DNA of 64,000 bases from Paenibacillus glycinis (GCF_009909185.1 NZ_JAAAMV010000002.1:248001-312000), one strand, 5' to 3'; positions 45,191 to 53,825 are shown, counted from the stretch's first letter. Notes: a model not told the origin generated them from the letters alone. A program made the numbers and translations.

Positions 45191-46837
45191 TTAAAGTTGG
45201 ATTGATCTTCCTTGCTTCTTGAGCAGCAGGCGCGTCGGCGCCAGCACGGCGAAGGCCATCAGGATGAGCGCGGCGGTCAGCGCGGAGGCGCTGCCCCACT
45301 GCCCGTTCTGGACCAGGCCGAGGATGGATACGGTGCCGACGGACGTCTTGGCGGAATAGATGAAGATGACGACGCTCAGGCAGGTGACGGAACGCAGGAA
45401 CGAGACGGTCACGCCGGCAATGAACGGCCCCCGCAGCAGCGGAAGCAGAATCCGCCGAAACGTGCGCAGCCGATTCGCGCCGAGATTGAGCGAGGCTTCC
45501 TCCAGCGTGCCGCTGATCTGCGCGAGCCCGGCCAGGTTGACGCTGTAGCAGGTCGGCAAATTCCAAAACATCAAAGCCAGGATCATGATCAAGGGCGTTC
45601 CCGTCAGCAGGAACGGCTTCTCGTTGAAGGCCACGGCGAATCCGAGCCCGAGGAAGATCCCCGGCACGGCCCCCGGCAGGATCGCCAGCACGTCCAGCAG
45701 CCGGTAGAGACGCGTTCCCTTGCGCTGGACGATGAACGCGAGCGGCAGCGAGAAGACCGCGGCGGCGATCGAGGACAGCAGCGCGAACTTCAGGCTGTTC
45801 GCCATCTCCCGTCCTTTCGCGAAGATGTAATGCACGTTCTTGAGCGTGAACGACCAGTCGAAGCCCCACGTCTTCGTAAAGGCGCCGTAGAACAGCACGC
45901 CGTAGACGGACACGACCAGCGCCGTCACGAGCAGGCAAGCCGCGAACACCGTCCATCTGGCGGCGGCCGGCAGCGGGAACGTCCGGGCATTGGATTCTTT
46001 GCCCGTCACGGTCACGTAGGAGCGCTTGCCGATCCAGGCGCGGTTCCAGACGAACAAGGCGATCGCCGGCAGCAGCAGCGCGGTCGACAGCACGGAGGCG
46101 GAGTTCAGGTCGAACATGCCCGACATCTGCATGTACGCCTCGGTCGGCAGCACATGGAAATTGCCCGCGATGATGATGGGATTGCCGAAATCGGCCAGCA
46201 CGTTCATCGCGGCGATCAGCGCGCCGCCCGCCAAGCCCGGCCTGCAGAGCGGCAGGAACACATGGCGGAATACCTGCCAATGCGTGGCTCCGAGGTTATA
46301 GGCCGCATTCTCGAGCTGCGGGGAGATCGAAGCCATCACCCCGTGAATGACGGCATACGCATACGGGAAAAAAGTCATCGTCTGCACGAGCCACAACCCG
46401 TGCCAGCCGTAAATGTCGAAGTGAACGTGAAGCACGTATTTGGAAATAATGCCCTGCCCGCCGAACAGCAGGATGTACGACAGCGCCACGATGAACGGCG
46501 GCGAGACGATCGGCAGCAGCGCGACCGAAGCGAACAGCCGTCTGAACGGCACATGCGCCCTGGTCACCGCGTAAGCGAACAGAAAAGCGATCAGCGTGCA
46601 GGAAATCGTGGACAACGCCGTGATGAACAAGCTGTTCAGGGCGGCATGGTACCAGCTCGAATAGGTGAATAATTTGCGATAGTCGGCCAAGCGGGAATAG
46701 CTGACGACCTTGATGATCGGCCAGACGACGAAAAAGCACGTCAGGAGGATCATGGCCGCGGAGCCGAGCGCCAGGAAGGGATCCTTCCTCAGCCGCTTCA
46801 GGTTCCCCGCGCTTTTGTTGGCGGCGGTTGAGATCAA
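45191..46837 (-). CDS. ABC transporter permease, fused double domain (FbpB type)
   Basis: A 548-residue protein with two binding-protein-dependent permease domains in one chain (about 60-265 and 340-540), each ending in an EAA-type loop (ENAAYNLGATHWQVFRHVFL; EEASLNLGANRLRTFRRILL). About 12 TM helices. Fused permeases are typical of FbpB/AfuB/PhnU-like importers. The start is TTG at 46837 preceded by AAAGGAG; that TTG overlaps the stop of an 8-residue minicistron. Substrate unknown. Confidence 0.9.
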   Translation of the reverse strand: MISTAANKSAGNLKRLRKDPFLALGSAAMILLTCFFVVWPIIKVVSYSRLADYRKLFTYSSWYHAALNSLFITALSTISCTLIAFLFAYAVTRAHVPFRRLFASVALLPIVSPPFIVALSYILLFGGQGIISKYVLHVHFDIYGWHGLWLVQTMTFFPYAYAVIHGVMASISPQLENAAYNLGATHWQVFRHVFLPLCRPGLAGGALIAAMNVLADFGNPIIIAGNFHVLPTEAYMQMSGMFDLNSASVLSTALLLPAIALFVWNRAWIGKRSYVTVTGKESNARTFPLPAAARWTVFAACLLVTALVVSVYGVLFYGAFTKTWGFDWSFTLKNVHYIFAKGREMANSLKFALLSSIAAAVFSLPLAFIVQRKGTRLYRLLDVLAILPGAVPGIFLGLGFAVAFNEKPFLLTGTPLIMILALMFWNLPTCYSVNLAGLAQISGTLEEASLNLGANRLRTFRRILLPLLRGPFIAGVTVSFLRSVTCLSVVIFIYSAKTSVGTVSILGLVQNGQWGSASALTAALILMAFAVLAPTRLLLKKQGRSIQL

Positions 46838-46860
46838 TTCGCCCGCTCCTTTCGATTCAT
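46834..46860 (-). CDS. Minicistron coupled to permease (8 aa)
   Basis: ATG-start ORF MNRKERAN between the binding-protein and permease genes. Its TGA stop overlaps the permease TTG start (TTGA). It has a near-perfect ribosome site GGAGGAGGTG (minus strand of 46867-46876), which is buried in a hairpin. Its own sequence also carries the permease ribosome site. A coupling device is likely. Confidence 0.45.
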   Translation of the reverse strand: MNRKERAN

Positions 46861-46866
46861 GGCGCG

Positions 46867-46903
46867 CACCTCCTCCCTGCGGGAGGCCCGCAAAGAGGAG
46901 GTG
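46867..46903 (-). promoter_or_regulatory. Intercistronic hairpin hiding a Shine-Dalgarno
   Basis: CACCTCCTC/GAGGAGGTG (46867-46875 with 46895-46903) and TGCGGG/CCCGCA (46878-46883 with 46887-46892) form one stem with a small internal loop. The minus-strand RNA's GGAGGAGGTG is fully paired. No T-run follows, so it is not a terminator. Confidence 0.65.
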
Positions 46904-46928
46904 TCGCGTTTCGCGTATTGCGTTGACG

Positions 46929-48098
46929 TTACTTGGCCGTCATGTCGGTGAACTTCTTCACGACGTCTTCTTTCATGGCCGACGCTTTGGCGCGGTCGTA
47001 GCTCACCAGATCCACGTCCTCGATCTTCAACATGCCTTCGGGCGGCGCGACGTCGGAGCGGACGGAATAGCGGTTGGACATTTTCGTGTTCATCTCGCCG
47101 ACTTCCTTGGTCAGCAGCCAGTCGACGAATTTCTTCGCGTTCTCGGTGTTGGCGCCGCCCTTGACGATGCCCACGCCGCCGATTTCGAACGCGGTTTGCT
47201 TCGGAATGATGACTTTGATCGGGTAGCCCTGCTTCATCGATTTGACGATGTCATGCGCCCACGACATGCCGGCGACGAACTCTCCGGTCGCGGTCAGCGT
47301 GATGCCGTCGCCGGCAGCCTGCGTGTAATGATGGACGTTCCCGTTCAATTGCTTCAGGTAATCCCAGCCCTTCTCGTCGCCCAGACGGAACAGCTGATCC
47401 GCCACGAAGATGTAGCCGCCGCCCGCCGTTGCCGGATTGGACGTCACGAATTTCCCTTTGTAATTCGGGTCGAGCAGGTCGTCCCAGGTTTGCGGTTCCT
47501 TGACGCCCTTCGGCGCGAGCTCCTTCTCGAAACGGTCCTTGTTCAGCACGATGCCGAGCACGCCCATGTACCAGCCCTGCCAGAAGCCCTTCGGATCGTT
47601 GAAGCGCGCGTCGATCTCCTTCGCGTTCGGCGACGTGTACGCTTCGAGCAATCCTTGCGACGACAAGCCGTCGTAAAATTCCACGGACCCGCCGACCATG
47701 ATGTCCGCCTGCGGCGCGTTCTTCTCGGCTTGGACGCGCGTGCTGGCTTCGCCTGCGCCGCTCAAGCGAATGTACTCGATGTCGATGCCGGTATCTGCCT
47801 TGAATTTCTTCTGGATCTGCACGACGTCGTCCTCGTTGAGCGCCGCGTAGACGACCAGCTTGTTCGAGGCCGAAGCCGGCTCCGCCGCCGGCGTCTCGGC
47901 CGGTTTGTCCGCTTCGGCGTTGGCGGCGGCGTCCGTCTTGTTGCCGCCGGCGTTCGCCGAAGCCGCGTTCCCCGTCGTATTCGAAGCCGCGTTGCCGTTG
48001 CTGCCGTTATCGGATCCGCAGCCGGACAGCAAAGCCGTCAGCGCGAAGACCGATGCCAATAAGAGTCCGCCCATGCGGGCGCGTGGTTTGGTGAGCAT
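46929..48098 (-). CDS. ABC substrate-binding lipoprotein (FbpA/PhnS type)
   Basis: A 389-residue lipoprotein, lipobox LSGC (C27). A low-complexity N/A/G/T/E linker (about 28-78) tethers the binding domain (about 80-389). The domain begins LVVYAALNEDDVVQIQKKFK and continues GIDIEYIRLSGAGEASTRVQ, a pattern of type-2 binding proteins for Fe3+, 2-aminoethylphosphonate, or phosphorylated sugars. No double-tyrosine Fe3+ site is clear. AGGAGG precedes ATG 48098. Ligand unknown. Confidence 0.88.
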   Translation of the reverse strand: MLTKPRARMGGLLLASVFALTALLSGCGSDNGSNGNAASNTTGNAASANAGGNKTDAAANAEADKPAETPAAEPASASNKLVVYAALNEDDVVQIQKKFKADTGIDIEYIRLSGAGEASTRVQAEKNAPQADIMVGGSVEFYDGLSSQGLLEAYTSPNAKEIDARFNDPKGFWQGWYMGVLGIVLNKDRFEKELAPKGVKEPQTWDDLLDPNYKGKFVTSNPATAGGGYIFVADQLFRLGDEKGWDYLKQLNGNVHHYTQAAGDGITLTATGEFVAGMSWAHDIVKSMKQGYPIKVIIPKQTAFEIGGVGIVKGGANTENAKKFVDWLLTKEVGEMNTKMSNRYSVRSDVAPPEGMLKIEDVDLVSYDRAKASAMKEDVVKKFTDMTAK

Positions 48099-48121
48099 GT
48101 GTGGAAACCTCCTGAAAGTTT

Positions 48122-48142
48122 TGCGGGGGCGAAGCCCTCGCA
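48122..48142 (-). promoter_or_regulatory. Intergenic hairpin before binding-protein gene
   Basis: GCCCTCGCA and TGCGGGGGC arms (48122-48130 with 48134-48142) form a 9-bp stem with one mismatch. No T-run follows, so read-through from the secreted-protein gene is expected. Confidence 0.4.
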
Positions 48143-48204
48143 GCCGGTATTCGGCAAGATAAGCAAAACTGCTTCGAAAGCATACGCCGCGTTTTCTTTA
48201 TTCC

Positions 48205-49545
48205 TTATTGCGCCGTGACGGTCGCCGTGATGCGGGCTTGTCCGTTGCTCGTCGCCGCGTTCGTCCACGTCATCGTGGCGCCCGGCGCCACGACGGCGGA
48301 TACATAGCCCATATCGTCGTCGCCGGACGTGCCGTCCGAGTCGTAGGCATGAATTTCGACCGCCGTATTCGCCGGCTTGGCGACGTAGACCGTGTTGTAG
48401 GCTTCGGAGAAATTGGCGCCGAATTCCGCGTCGTCCGCGCCGAACGCGATCGGATACGTTTGCGAGGTCGGCACGTCGTTCTTCTTCCAGAAGCGCGCGT
48501 CCGTCTGACCTTGGCCGTTGACGTACGCCTTCAGGAAGATATCGCTCTTCCCGCCGAACGGATCGCGGTTCTCGAGGCTCGTCGCGTTGACGAGCGTGAT
48601 CTTATGCGAGTAGTACGGGTTGGACACGTAAACATGCGAGAAGCTGCCGAGACCGTTCAGGTGCACGTCGACCTGAAGCGCGGGATCGGACCAGTTCATT
48701 CCCTGAAGGGCAGGGCCGTCGGAGCTGTCGTCCCAGCCCCAAGGCGCGTTGGCCGAATTGGCCGTGTTATTGTCGCCGCCGAACGTTCCCCAGGACGCGA
48801 ACACGTTCGGATCGGTTCGCTTGCTCCACAAATCGCCCCATTCGATCAGCGCGTATCCGTAGTGATTCGCATAACTGCCTGTAGTCGATGTCGGGAAGTC
48901 CGCCTGACCGGTGTAATCGTAGACGATGCCGTCTCCGCCCGGCGCGACCGATCCGTCGTAGGCCTTCACGCCGTGTCCGCCGCTCGGGCTCTGGCCGTTC
49001 GCCTGGCAGAACACTTGCGGATGGCTGCCACTGAAGAGCACGCCGCCGTCCACGTTGTCCGAACCCGTCGTGATGCTCGGATCGTTCGTGTAATCGTACC
49101 ATTGGTTATGCGCCATCGTCTCCATCAGCTGGAAGCTGCCGTAAGCCGAGCCGTCCTTCCGGATGACGAGGAACAAGCCCTCCAGGTCGTTCTCATGCGC
49201 GTCGAGCGGCCGGGTATAGGCGTCGTCCCGGGCATGGAACAGATCGTACTCGATGAAGTAGTGCGTGTTCGTCTCGGACACTTTGTAGTACGCGTAGCCG
49301 TTTTCGTTGAAATTCGAGAGGTTGTCCCAATTGTTGAGCGCGCGGTAATCCCCGTCATAGTTGAAGTTCGTGATGAAGTCCGCTCTTACGTCGAGATCGG
49401 CATTGACGTCCTGATAGATTTGCGGCGCCCAGTGCGCGGCCAGCTCGGCATTGCTCGCGGCATGCGCGGCAGGCGTGCCTCCGATGCCCGGAACGCCCAG
49501 CGCCAGCGCCGCCGCGGCCGTAAGACCCAGTACGGTTTTCTTCAT
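48205..49545 (-). CDS. Secreted Vps62/NPP1-like protein
   Basis: A 446-residue secreted protein. The signal peptide covers about 1-29 (LTAAAALALGVPGIGGTPAAH). The main domain starts HWAPQIYQDVNADLDVRADF and carries FIEYDLFHARDDAY then DAHENDLEGLFLVI (about 100-135), recalling the HExDxE/HRHDWE-type metal motif of Vps62 and necrosis-inducing NPP1-like families. A C-terminal beta domain of about 90 residues ends the chain. Target unknown. GGAGGG precedes ATG 49545. It is promoter-proximal in the GntR-controlled cluster. Confidence 0.55.
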   Translation of the reverse strand: MKKTVLGLTAAAALALGVPGIGGTPAAHAASNAELAAHWAPQIYQDVNADLDVRADFITNFNYDGDYRALNNWDNLSNFNENGYAYYKVSETNTHYFIEYDLFHARDDAYTRPLDAHENDLEGLFLVIRKDGSAYGSFQLMETMAHNQWYDYTNDPSITTGSDNVDGGVLFSGSHPQVFCQANGQSPSGGHGVKAYDGSVAPGGDGIVYDYTGQADFPTSTTGSYANHYGYALIEWGDLWSKRTDPNVFASWGTFGGDNNTANSANAPWGWDDSSDGPALQGMNWSDPALQVDVHLNGLGSFSHVYVSNPYYSHKITLVNATSLENRDPFGGKSDIFLKAYVNGQGQTDARFWKKNDVPTSQTYPIAFGADDAEFGANFSEAYNTVYVAKPANTAVEIHAYDSDGTSGDDDMGYVSAVVAPGATMTWTNAATSNGQARITATVTAQ

Positions 49546-49703
49546 GTAACTCTAACCCTCCGTCGCTTCATATTTTTTCTGTTCCCCGAGAAAAAGCAGA
49601 CTCCGATACGTCAGGCTTGTGCCGGCATGCCGGCAGCTCGGCGTCTTGGCGCCGTCAAGTCCGCGTCGATCCATCTCCCCCTATCAACCAGGTTAAGGCA
49701 TGC

Positions 49704-49748
49704 TGTCTGACACCTTGAATTATAGGGAACACGTTTCAATCGTGTCAA
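49704..49748 (-). promoter_or_regulatory. Promoter and operator of secreted-protein/ABC operon
   Basis: Minus strand: TTGACA (49743-49748), 18-bp spacer, TATAAT (49719-49724). TGTCAGACA (49704-49712) begins at the predicted +1. The same dyad occupies the same position at the divergent gntR promoter. Confidence 0.75.
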
Positions 49749-49802
49749 TGAAGGGAATGTTAAGTGTTTATTGAGACAATCGGCCGATTTATAAGCTTTT
49801 TG

Positions 49803-49846
49803 TTGTGAGCGGATTTACGTTTATGCTACAATGTCGATGTCAGACA
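49803..49846 (+). promoter_or_regulatory. gntR promoter and operator
   Basis: TTGTGA (49803-49808), 18-bp spacer, TACAAT (49827-49832), then TGTCAGACA (49838-49846) at the predicted start. Autoregulation by the GntR protein is likely. Confidence 0.7.
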
Positions 49847-49878
49847 GCATTCGGAATGCAAGGAGGAACAACGGGAAG

Positions 49879-50586
49879 TTGGAGAAAAAACCGCTTTATC
49901 TCAAAGTAAAAGAAGAAATCGAGCACAGCATCGAATCCGGTGAATTGAAGCCCGGCGAACGACTGCCTTCCGAGCCGGAGCTGGCGAAGAAATTCGAAGT
50001 CAGCCGTCCGACGCTTCGCGAGGCGCTGAAGATGCTGCAGCGGGAGAAGACGCTGATCAGCAGAAACGGCGTCGGCACCTACGTCAACAGCCGCTCCGAC
50101 GTCATCTTGAATCCGCTGAGCAAGCTGCAAAGCGTCGGCCAGATGATCAAGAACGGCGGCTTCATGGAAAGCGAGCTCGATATTCGCATCTACACCCGCG
50201 AATCCGAGGAGGAATGGGCGGAGAAGCTGCAGACCGGCGAGAACGTCGTCATCTTGGAGCGTTCCCGGACGGCGGACGGCAACAAGGTCGCGTTCTATTA
50301 CAACATCTTTCCGCAAAGCCTGGTCGCGGGCCATATCGATGGCGAGTTCACGGGCGCGATCTTCGATTTTCTGCGGAATAAGATCGGCATTCAGGTCGCT
50401 TACGCCATTACCGAGATTTGCGCGATCAGCATGGACAACGCGATGGACCGGAACGCGGCCGAGCTGCTCGGTCCGGAGATTTTGCTGCTCAAGCAGCTGC
50501 ATTACGACGAAGAGGACCGCCCCGTATTCTACTCCTTGGATTACTTGAAAAGCAGCGCGTTCAAGCTGATCATCAAACGGGAATAA
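49879..50586 (+). CDS. GntR/HutC family transcriptional regulator
   Basis: A 235-residue HutC-type GntR regulator. The winged HTH covers about 5-70 (LYLKVKEEIEHSIESGELKP, FEVSRPTLREALKML), the UTRA effector-binding domain about 90-230 (VVILERSRTADGNKVAFYY). The TTG at 49879 is chosen because AGGAGG ends 12 bases before it; the upstream in-frame ATG at 49831 lies inside the predicted -10. UTRA ligands are often phosphorylated sugars or phosphonates. Divergent position implies control of the secreted protein and ABC operon. Confidence 0.85.
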   Translation: MEKKPLYLKVKEEIEHSIESGELKPGERLPSEPELAKKFEVSRPTLREALKMLQREKTLISRNGVGTYVNSRSDVILNPLSKLQSVGQMIKNGGFMESELDIRIYTRESEEEWAEKLQTGENVVILERSRTADGNKVAFYYNIFPQSLVAGHIDGEFTGAIFDFLRNKIGIQVAYAITEICAISMDNAMDRNAAELLGPEILLLKQLHYDEEDRPVFYSLDYLKSSAFKLIIKRE

Positions 50587-50601
50587 GCGGGCGAGCGCCT
50601 C

Positions 50602-50657
50602 GCAGGCAACGCAAAACGCCCCGGACCATAATGGCCGGAGCGTTTTGCGTTGCCTGC
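50602..50657. terminator. Bidirectional terminator
   Basis: An 18-bp perfect stem (50602-50619 with 50640-50657) extended by CCGG/CCGG pairs around a 10-base loop. It separates convergent gntR and the GyrI-like gene. There is no long T-run, but stem strength is high. Confidence 0.75.
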
Positions 50658-50670
50658 ATGCGGTATTCGG

Positions 50671-51126
50671 TTAGTCGAGCGCGAAATAGATTTCGGTCTC
50701 CAGCAGCGATTCGTCTTCGTTCCAGTGGCCGTATACCTCGAGCAGCGGCTTCCGGCATTCGCGTCCGGAGGCCGAGACGGCCGCGCACAGCTCGTCATAC
50801 GTGCGGCCAAGCCCGGCGTAAGAACCCCGGTGGACGCAATAGGCGTATTCGTTCAGCGTCAGCGTCCTGCGCGTCAACTGCGATATGACGCGGTCGCCCA
50901 ATTGCGCCGACTCCAGCTCGACGCCCGCGAAGACCACGTCGTCCGGCCCGTAGAACACATGATTCACGCCGCGATGCGGAAGAGCCTGGTCGCGCACTTC
51001 CGTCCATACGCGTCCCAGCAGCTCCATGACGATATCCCCGTAAGGTTCGTCGCCGAGGCGAGGCTTCGCGACCCCGTGCAGCGTGACGGTAAACGGTTCA
51101 TCGACGATTCTCCATTGCAAACTCAT
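50671..51126 (-). CDS. GyrI-like/AraC effector-binding domain protein
   Basis: A 151-residue protein consisting of a stand-alone AraC effector-binding (GyrI-like/SHS2) domain: LQWRIVDEPFTVTLHGVAKP at the start, YGHWNEDESLLETEIYFALD at the end. Such proteins bind small, often aromatic or drug-like molecules. No DNA-binding domain is present. ATG 51126 is preferred to an upstream TTG because AGAGGAG lies 8 bases before it. Confidence 0.8.
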   Translation of the reverse strand: MSLQWRIVDEPFTVTLHGVAKPRLGDEPYGDIVMELLGRVWTEVRDQALPHRGVNHVFYGPDDVVFAGVELESAQLGDRVISQLTRRTLTLNEYAYCVHRGSYAGLGRTYDELCAAVSASGRECRKPLLEVYGHWNEDESLLETEIYFALD

Positions 51127-51278
51127 CCGATCGGCTCCTCTCTGCTGCCCGACTATCATCCTTGGCGTAAGCGGCGGTTTCCGTCAGGCCCGCATGCCGA
51201 ACCTCCGCCTGATCGTTCGCGCCCTTGCACGTCGAACGAAGCGCGCACCGATCGCAAGCGGACGGACGGCGGACCGGC

Positions 51279-53027
51279 TTAGCTCTTCCGGCGCCGCGCG
51301 CGACGGTCTTCCAGCCATCGCCGGACGGCCGCGCCGGCATCCGCGAGCGCCAGACGTTCGGCAGGCTCGCCGTTTCCCCGCTCTTTCCATTCGACCTCGC
51401 CCTCGGCAATTCCTTTGCCGACGACGATCCGAATCGGGATGCCGATCAGATCGGCGTCCTTCAGCTTCACGCCGAGACGTTCGCCCCGATCGTCGAGCAG
51501 CGTTTCGATGCCGTCCGCCCGCAGCTGCTCGTATAATCGCTCGGCCGCCGCCATCTGAGCTTCGTCCTGATGGGAGACCGGAATGACATGCACCTGAAAC
51601 GGCGCAAGCTCGACCGGCCAGAGCATGCCGTTCGCGTCGTGGTGCTGCTCGATGACGGCGGACAGCAGCCGCGTGACGCCGATGCCGTAGCAGCCCATGA
51701 TCATCGGACGATTCTCGCCGGAAGCGTCCACGAACCGGGCGCCCAGCTTCTCGCTGTATTTGGTGCCGAGCTTGAAGACGTGGCCGATCTCGATGCCGCG
51801 AATGACGCGCAGCATGCCTTCCAGGCAGTTCGGGCATGCCTCGCCTTCCTCGACGTTGCGGTAATCGCCGATCCGCTCCAGCGGGAAGTCCCTGCCCGGC
51901 ACGACGTGCTTCAAATGATAATCCGTCGCGTTCGCGCCGGCAACGCCATGCGCCATGGCGGCGACTTCCTCATCCACCAGCAGCGTCGCGTTCAGCCCGA
52001 CCGGACCGGCAAAGCCCGTGGCCGCCCCCGTGATGCCGGCGACGACCGCGCTATCCGCCAGCTCCAGCTCCATGGCGTCCAGCGCGTTCTTCACCTTCGT
52101 CTCGTTCAGCGTGCGGTCGCCTCGAACCAGCACCGCGACCGGTTTGCCGTCCGCCAAGTAGATCAACGTCTTGATCAGCTCGCTCGTCCGAAGGCCGAGT
52201 CCCGTCACGAGATCCTCGATGCTTCTAAGGCCAGGCGTGTGGAATTTCTCCGCAGCCGGGATCGTATCCCTACTCACCGCCGTTGTCCCGCCGCCGGCGG
52301 CGACTCCGCGACCGGCGGCCTTCTCCATGTTCGCCGCATAATCGCAATGGCTGCACGTGACGACATCGTCCTCGCCGGATGCGGCGATGGCCATGAATTC
52401 ATGCGTGCCGCCCTCGCCGCCGATCGCGCCCGCATCCGCTTCCACGGCTCTGAATTCAAGGCCGCAGCGTTCGAATATCCGGTGATACGCCCCGTACATT
52501 GCCCGATAAACGGCATCGAGGCTCTCCCAATCCGCCGAGAACGAATACGCGTCCTTCATGACGAACTCCCTGCTTCGCAGCAGGCCGAACCGCGGGCGGC
52601 GCTCGTCGCGGAACTTGGTCTGGATCTGGTACAGCGTCACGGGAAGCTTGCGGTACGTCGAGATTTCCTGTCCGACGAGCGCGGTGATGACCTCCTCGTG
52701 CGTCGGTCCGAGCACGAATTCGCGGTCGCCGCGGTCGCGCAGCCGGATCAGCTCCGGTCCGTACACCTCGTACCGGCCGGATTGGCGCCAGAGATCGGCG
52801 GGCTGCATCGCCGGGAGCAGCACCTCCTGCGCGCCGGTCCCCTCCATCTCCTCGCGGACGATCCGCTCCGCGTTCCGCAGCACGCGGCGGCCCAGCGGCA
52901 ATATCGAATATACGCCAGCGGACAGCTGACGGATGAATCCGCCTTTGACGAGCCATTGATGGCTGATCGCTTCCGCGTCGGCCGGCACCTCCCGCATCGT
53001 CGGCATAAACGCAGCTTGTTGTCGCAT
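51279..53027 (-). CDS. proS: Prolyl-tRNA synthetase
   Basis: A 582-residue class IIa synthetase of bacterial type with an INS editing domain (about 230-400, SELIKTLIYLADGKPVAVLV). Motif 1 is in GVYSILPLGRRVLRNAERIV, motif 2 in TKFRDERRPRFGLLRSREF, motif 3 in GCYGIGVTRLLSAVIE. The anticodon-binding domain is C-terminal. ATG 53027 follows GAGGAGGAAGAAGG; the frame is open further upstream through the T-box leader but is not protein there. It is controlled by a T-box riboswitch with a proline codon. Confidence 0.95.
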   Translation of the reverse strand: MRQQAAFMPTMREVPADAEAISHQWLVKGGFIRQLSAGVYSILPLGRRVLRNAERIVREEMEGTGAQEVLLPAMQPADLWRQSGRYEVYGPELIRLRDRGDREFVLGPTHEEVITALVGQEISTYRKLPVTLYQIQTKFRDERRPRFGLLRSREFVMKDAYSFSADWESLDAVYRAMYGAYHRIFERCGLEFRAVEADAGAIGGEGGTHEFMAIAASGEDDVVTCSHCDYAANMEKAAGRGVAAGGGTTAVSRDTIPAAEKFHTPGLRSIEDLVTGLGLRTSELIKTLIYLADGKPVAVLVRGDRTLNETKVKNALDAMELELADSAVVAGITGAATGFAGPVGLNATLLVDEEVAAMAHGVAGANATDYHLKHVVPGRDFPLERIGDYRNVEEGEACPNCLEGMLRVIRGIEIGHVFKLGTKYSEKLGARFVDASGENRPMIMGCYGIGVTRLLSAVIEQHHDANGMLWPVELAPFQVHVIPVSHQDEAQMAAAERLYEQLRADGIETLLDDRGERLGVKLKDADLIGIPIRIVVGKGIAEGEVEWKERGNGEPAERLALADAGAAVRRWLEDRRARRRKS

Positions 53028-53128
53028 CCTTCTTCCTCCTCGCGAATGTATTGCCTGCGCTGCCCGCCCCAGACCCCGGCCGGATATCCCCGGCCTCCTT
53101 CCGCAAGCGAACGCGCGCACGGCCAAAC

Positions 53129-53385
53129 GAAAACGCGCACCCGTCCCCGGTAAAGGGACGAGTGCGCGCTCGTGGTACCACCCCAATTCAGCCGATCGGC
53201 AGGCGTTGCGGATCGGCACTCTGGTTCGGATAACGGGAAGATCCCGGCTGCGAATACTCGCGTTCCTCGCAGCGACTACAAGGCGGGGCGCGATTCGCGA
53301 CTGCGGGGAGCCTCTCAGCCGGGGGCTCCCTCTCTGTGCGCAGGTTCGAAGAATCGGCATATCCTTGATCACGGTCTTAGTATGA
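53129..53385 (-). promoter_or_regulatory. T-box riboswitch (proline)
   Basis: Stem I: AAGG/CCTT (53363-53366 with 53280-53283) and CGATTC/GAATCG (53351-53356 with 53291-53296) enclose the specifier loop. Its 3' strand CGCCCCG (53284-53290) contains proline codons CCC or CCG. The AGAGAGGGAG apical motif follows. The T-box GGTGGTACCACG is at 53171-53182; its TGGT would pair the A73 discriminator. Terminator arms pair 53134-53147 with 53155-53168, followed by TTTTC. Confidence 0.9.
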
Positions 53386-53394
53386 TTGGTACTT

Positions 53395-53424
53395 AAAATA
53401 CACCACGTTCGGCACGCAAGTCAA
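53395..53424 (-). promoter_or_regulatory. proS promoter
   Basis: Minus strand TTGACT (53419-53424), 18-bp spacer, TATTTT (53395-53400), just upstream of the T-box. Confidence 0.5.
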
Positions 53425-53447
53425 GCGCTAGCCGCCCGAAGCGGCAT

Positions 53448-53825
53448 TCAGCGCCGTTCCGCCAGCTGCTTCAAATATTTCTTCGGCGCACGGACCGCGT
53501 ATGCTTCGCCGATCGCGGCCGCGATCTCGTCCCAGCCGGCCCCGCGGTCCAAGCGAACGCCGACCCAGCCCAGATGCCCGACGTAGGCCGGCACGTAATA
53601 GAGCTCCGGGTTGCCCGCGACGAGCAAGCTCTGGACGCCGGGCGGCGCGGCGCACCACAGCCCGACGATGCCGTCGCCGTGATGATCGTGCCGGTAATGC
53701 ACGAACGCTTTCTTCCCGTCGACGAAAAATCCCGGGGACCCGTGGCTGTCGCGCTCGCTCGCGCCCGGCAGCCCGAGACATAATTCCCGGACCCGACTAA
53801 GCAGCGGATGGACTTGTTCGGTCAT
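53448..53825 (-). CDS. MmcQ/YjbR family protein
   Basis: A 125-residue protein of the MmcQ/YjbR family, which has a CyaY-like DNA-binding fold. Signatures are ERDSHGSPGFFVDGKKAFVHY and a VGHLGWVGVRLDRG segment. ATG 53825 follows GAGGGG. It starts just after the TmrB-like gene and shares its transcript. Confidence 0.82.
   Translation of the reverse strand: MTEQVHPLLSRVRELCLGLPGASERDSHGSPGFFVDGKKAFVHYRHDHHGDGIVGLWCAAPPGVQSLLVAGNPELYYVPAYVGHLGWVGVRLDRGAGWDEIAAAIGEAYAVRAPKKYLKQLAERR

Noticed and set aside
45180-46280. In-frame extension of the FbpC-type ATPase far upstream
   Set aside because: The extension overlaps the permease in another frame and is not protein-like; the ATG at 45179 has GGAGGGA and the family N-terminus.
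46867-46903. Rho-independent terminator between binding protein and permease
   Set aside because: No T-run on the transcribed strand; the hairpin covers a ribosome site and is better seen as a translation-level element.
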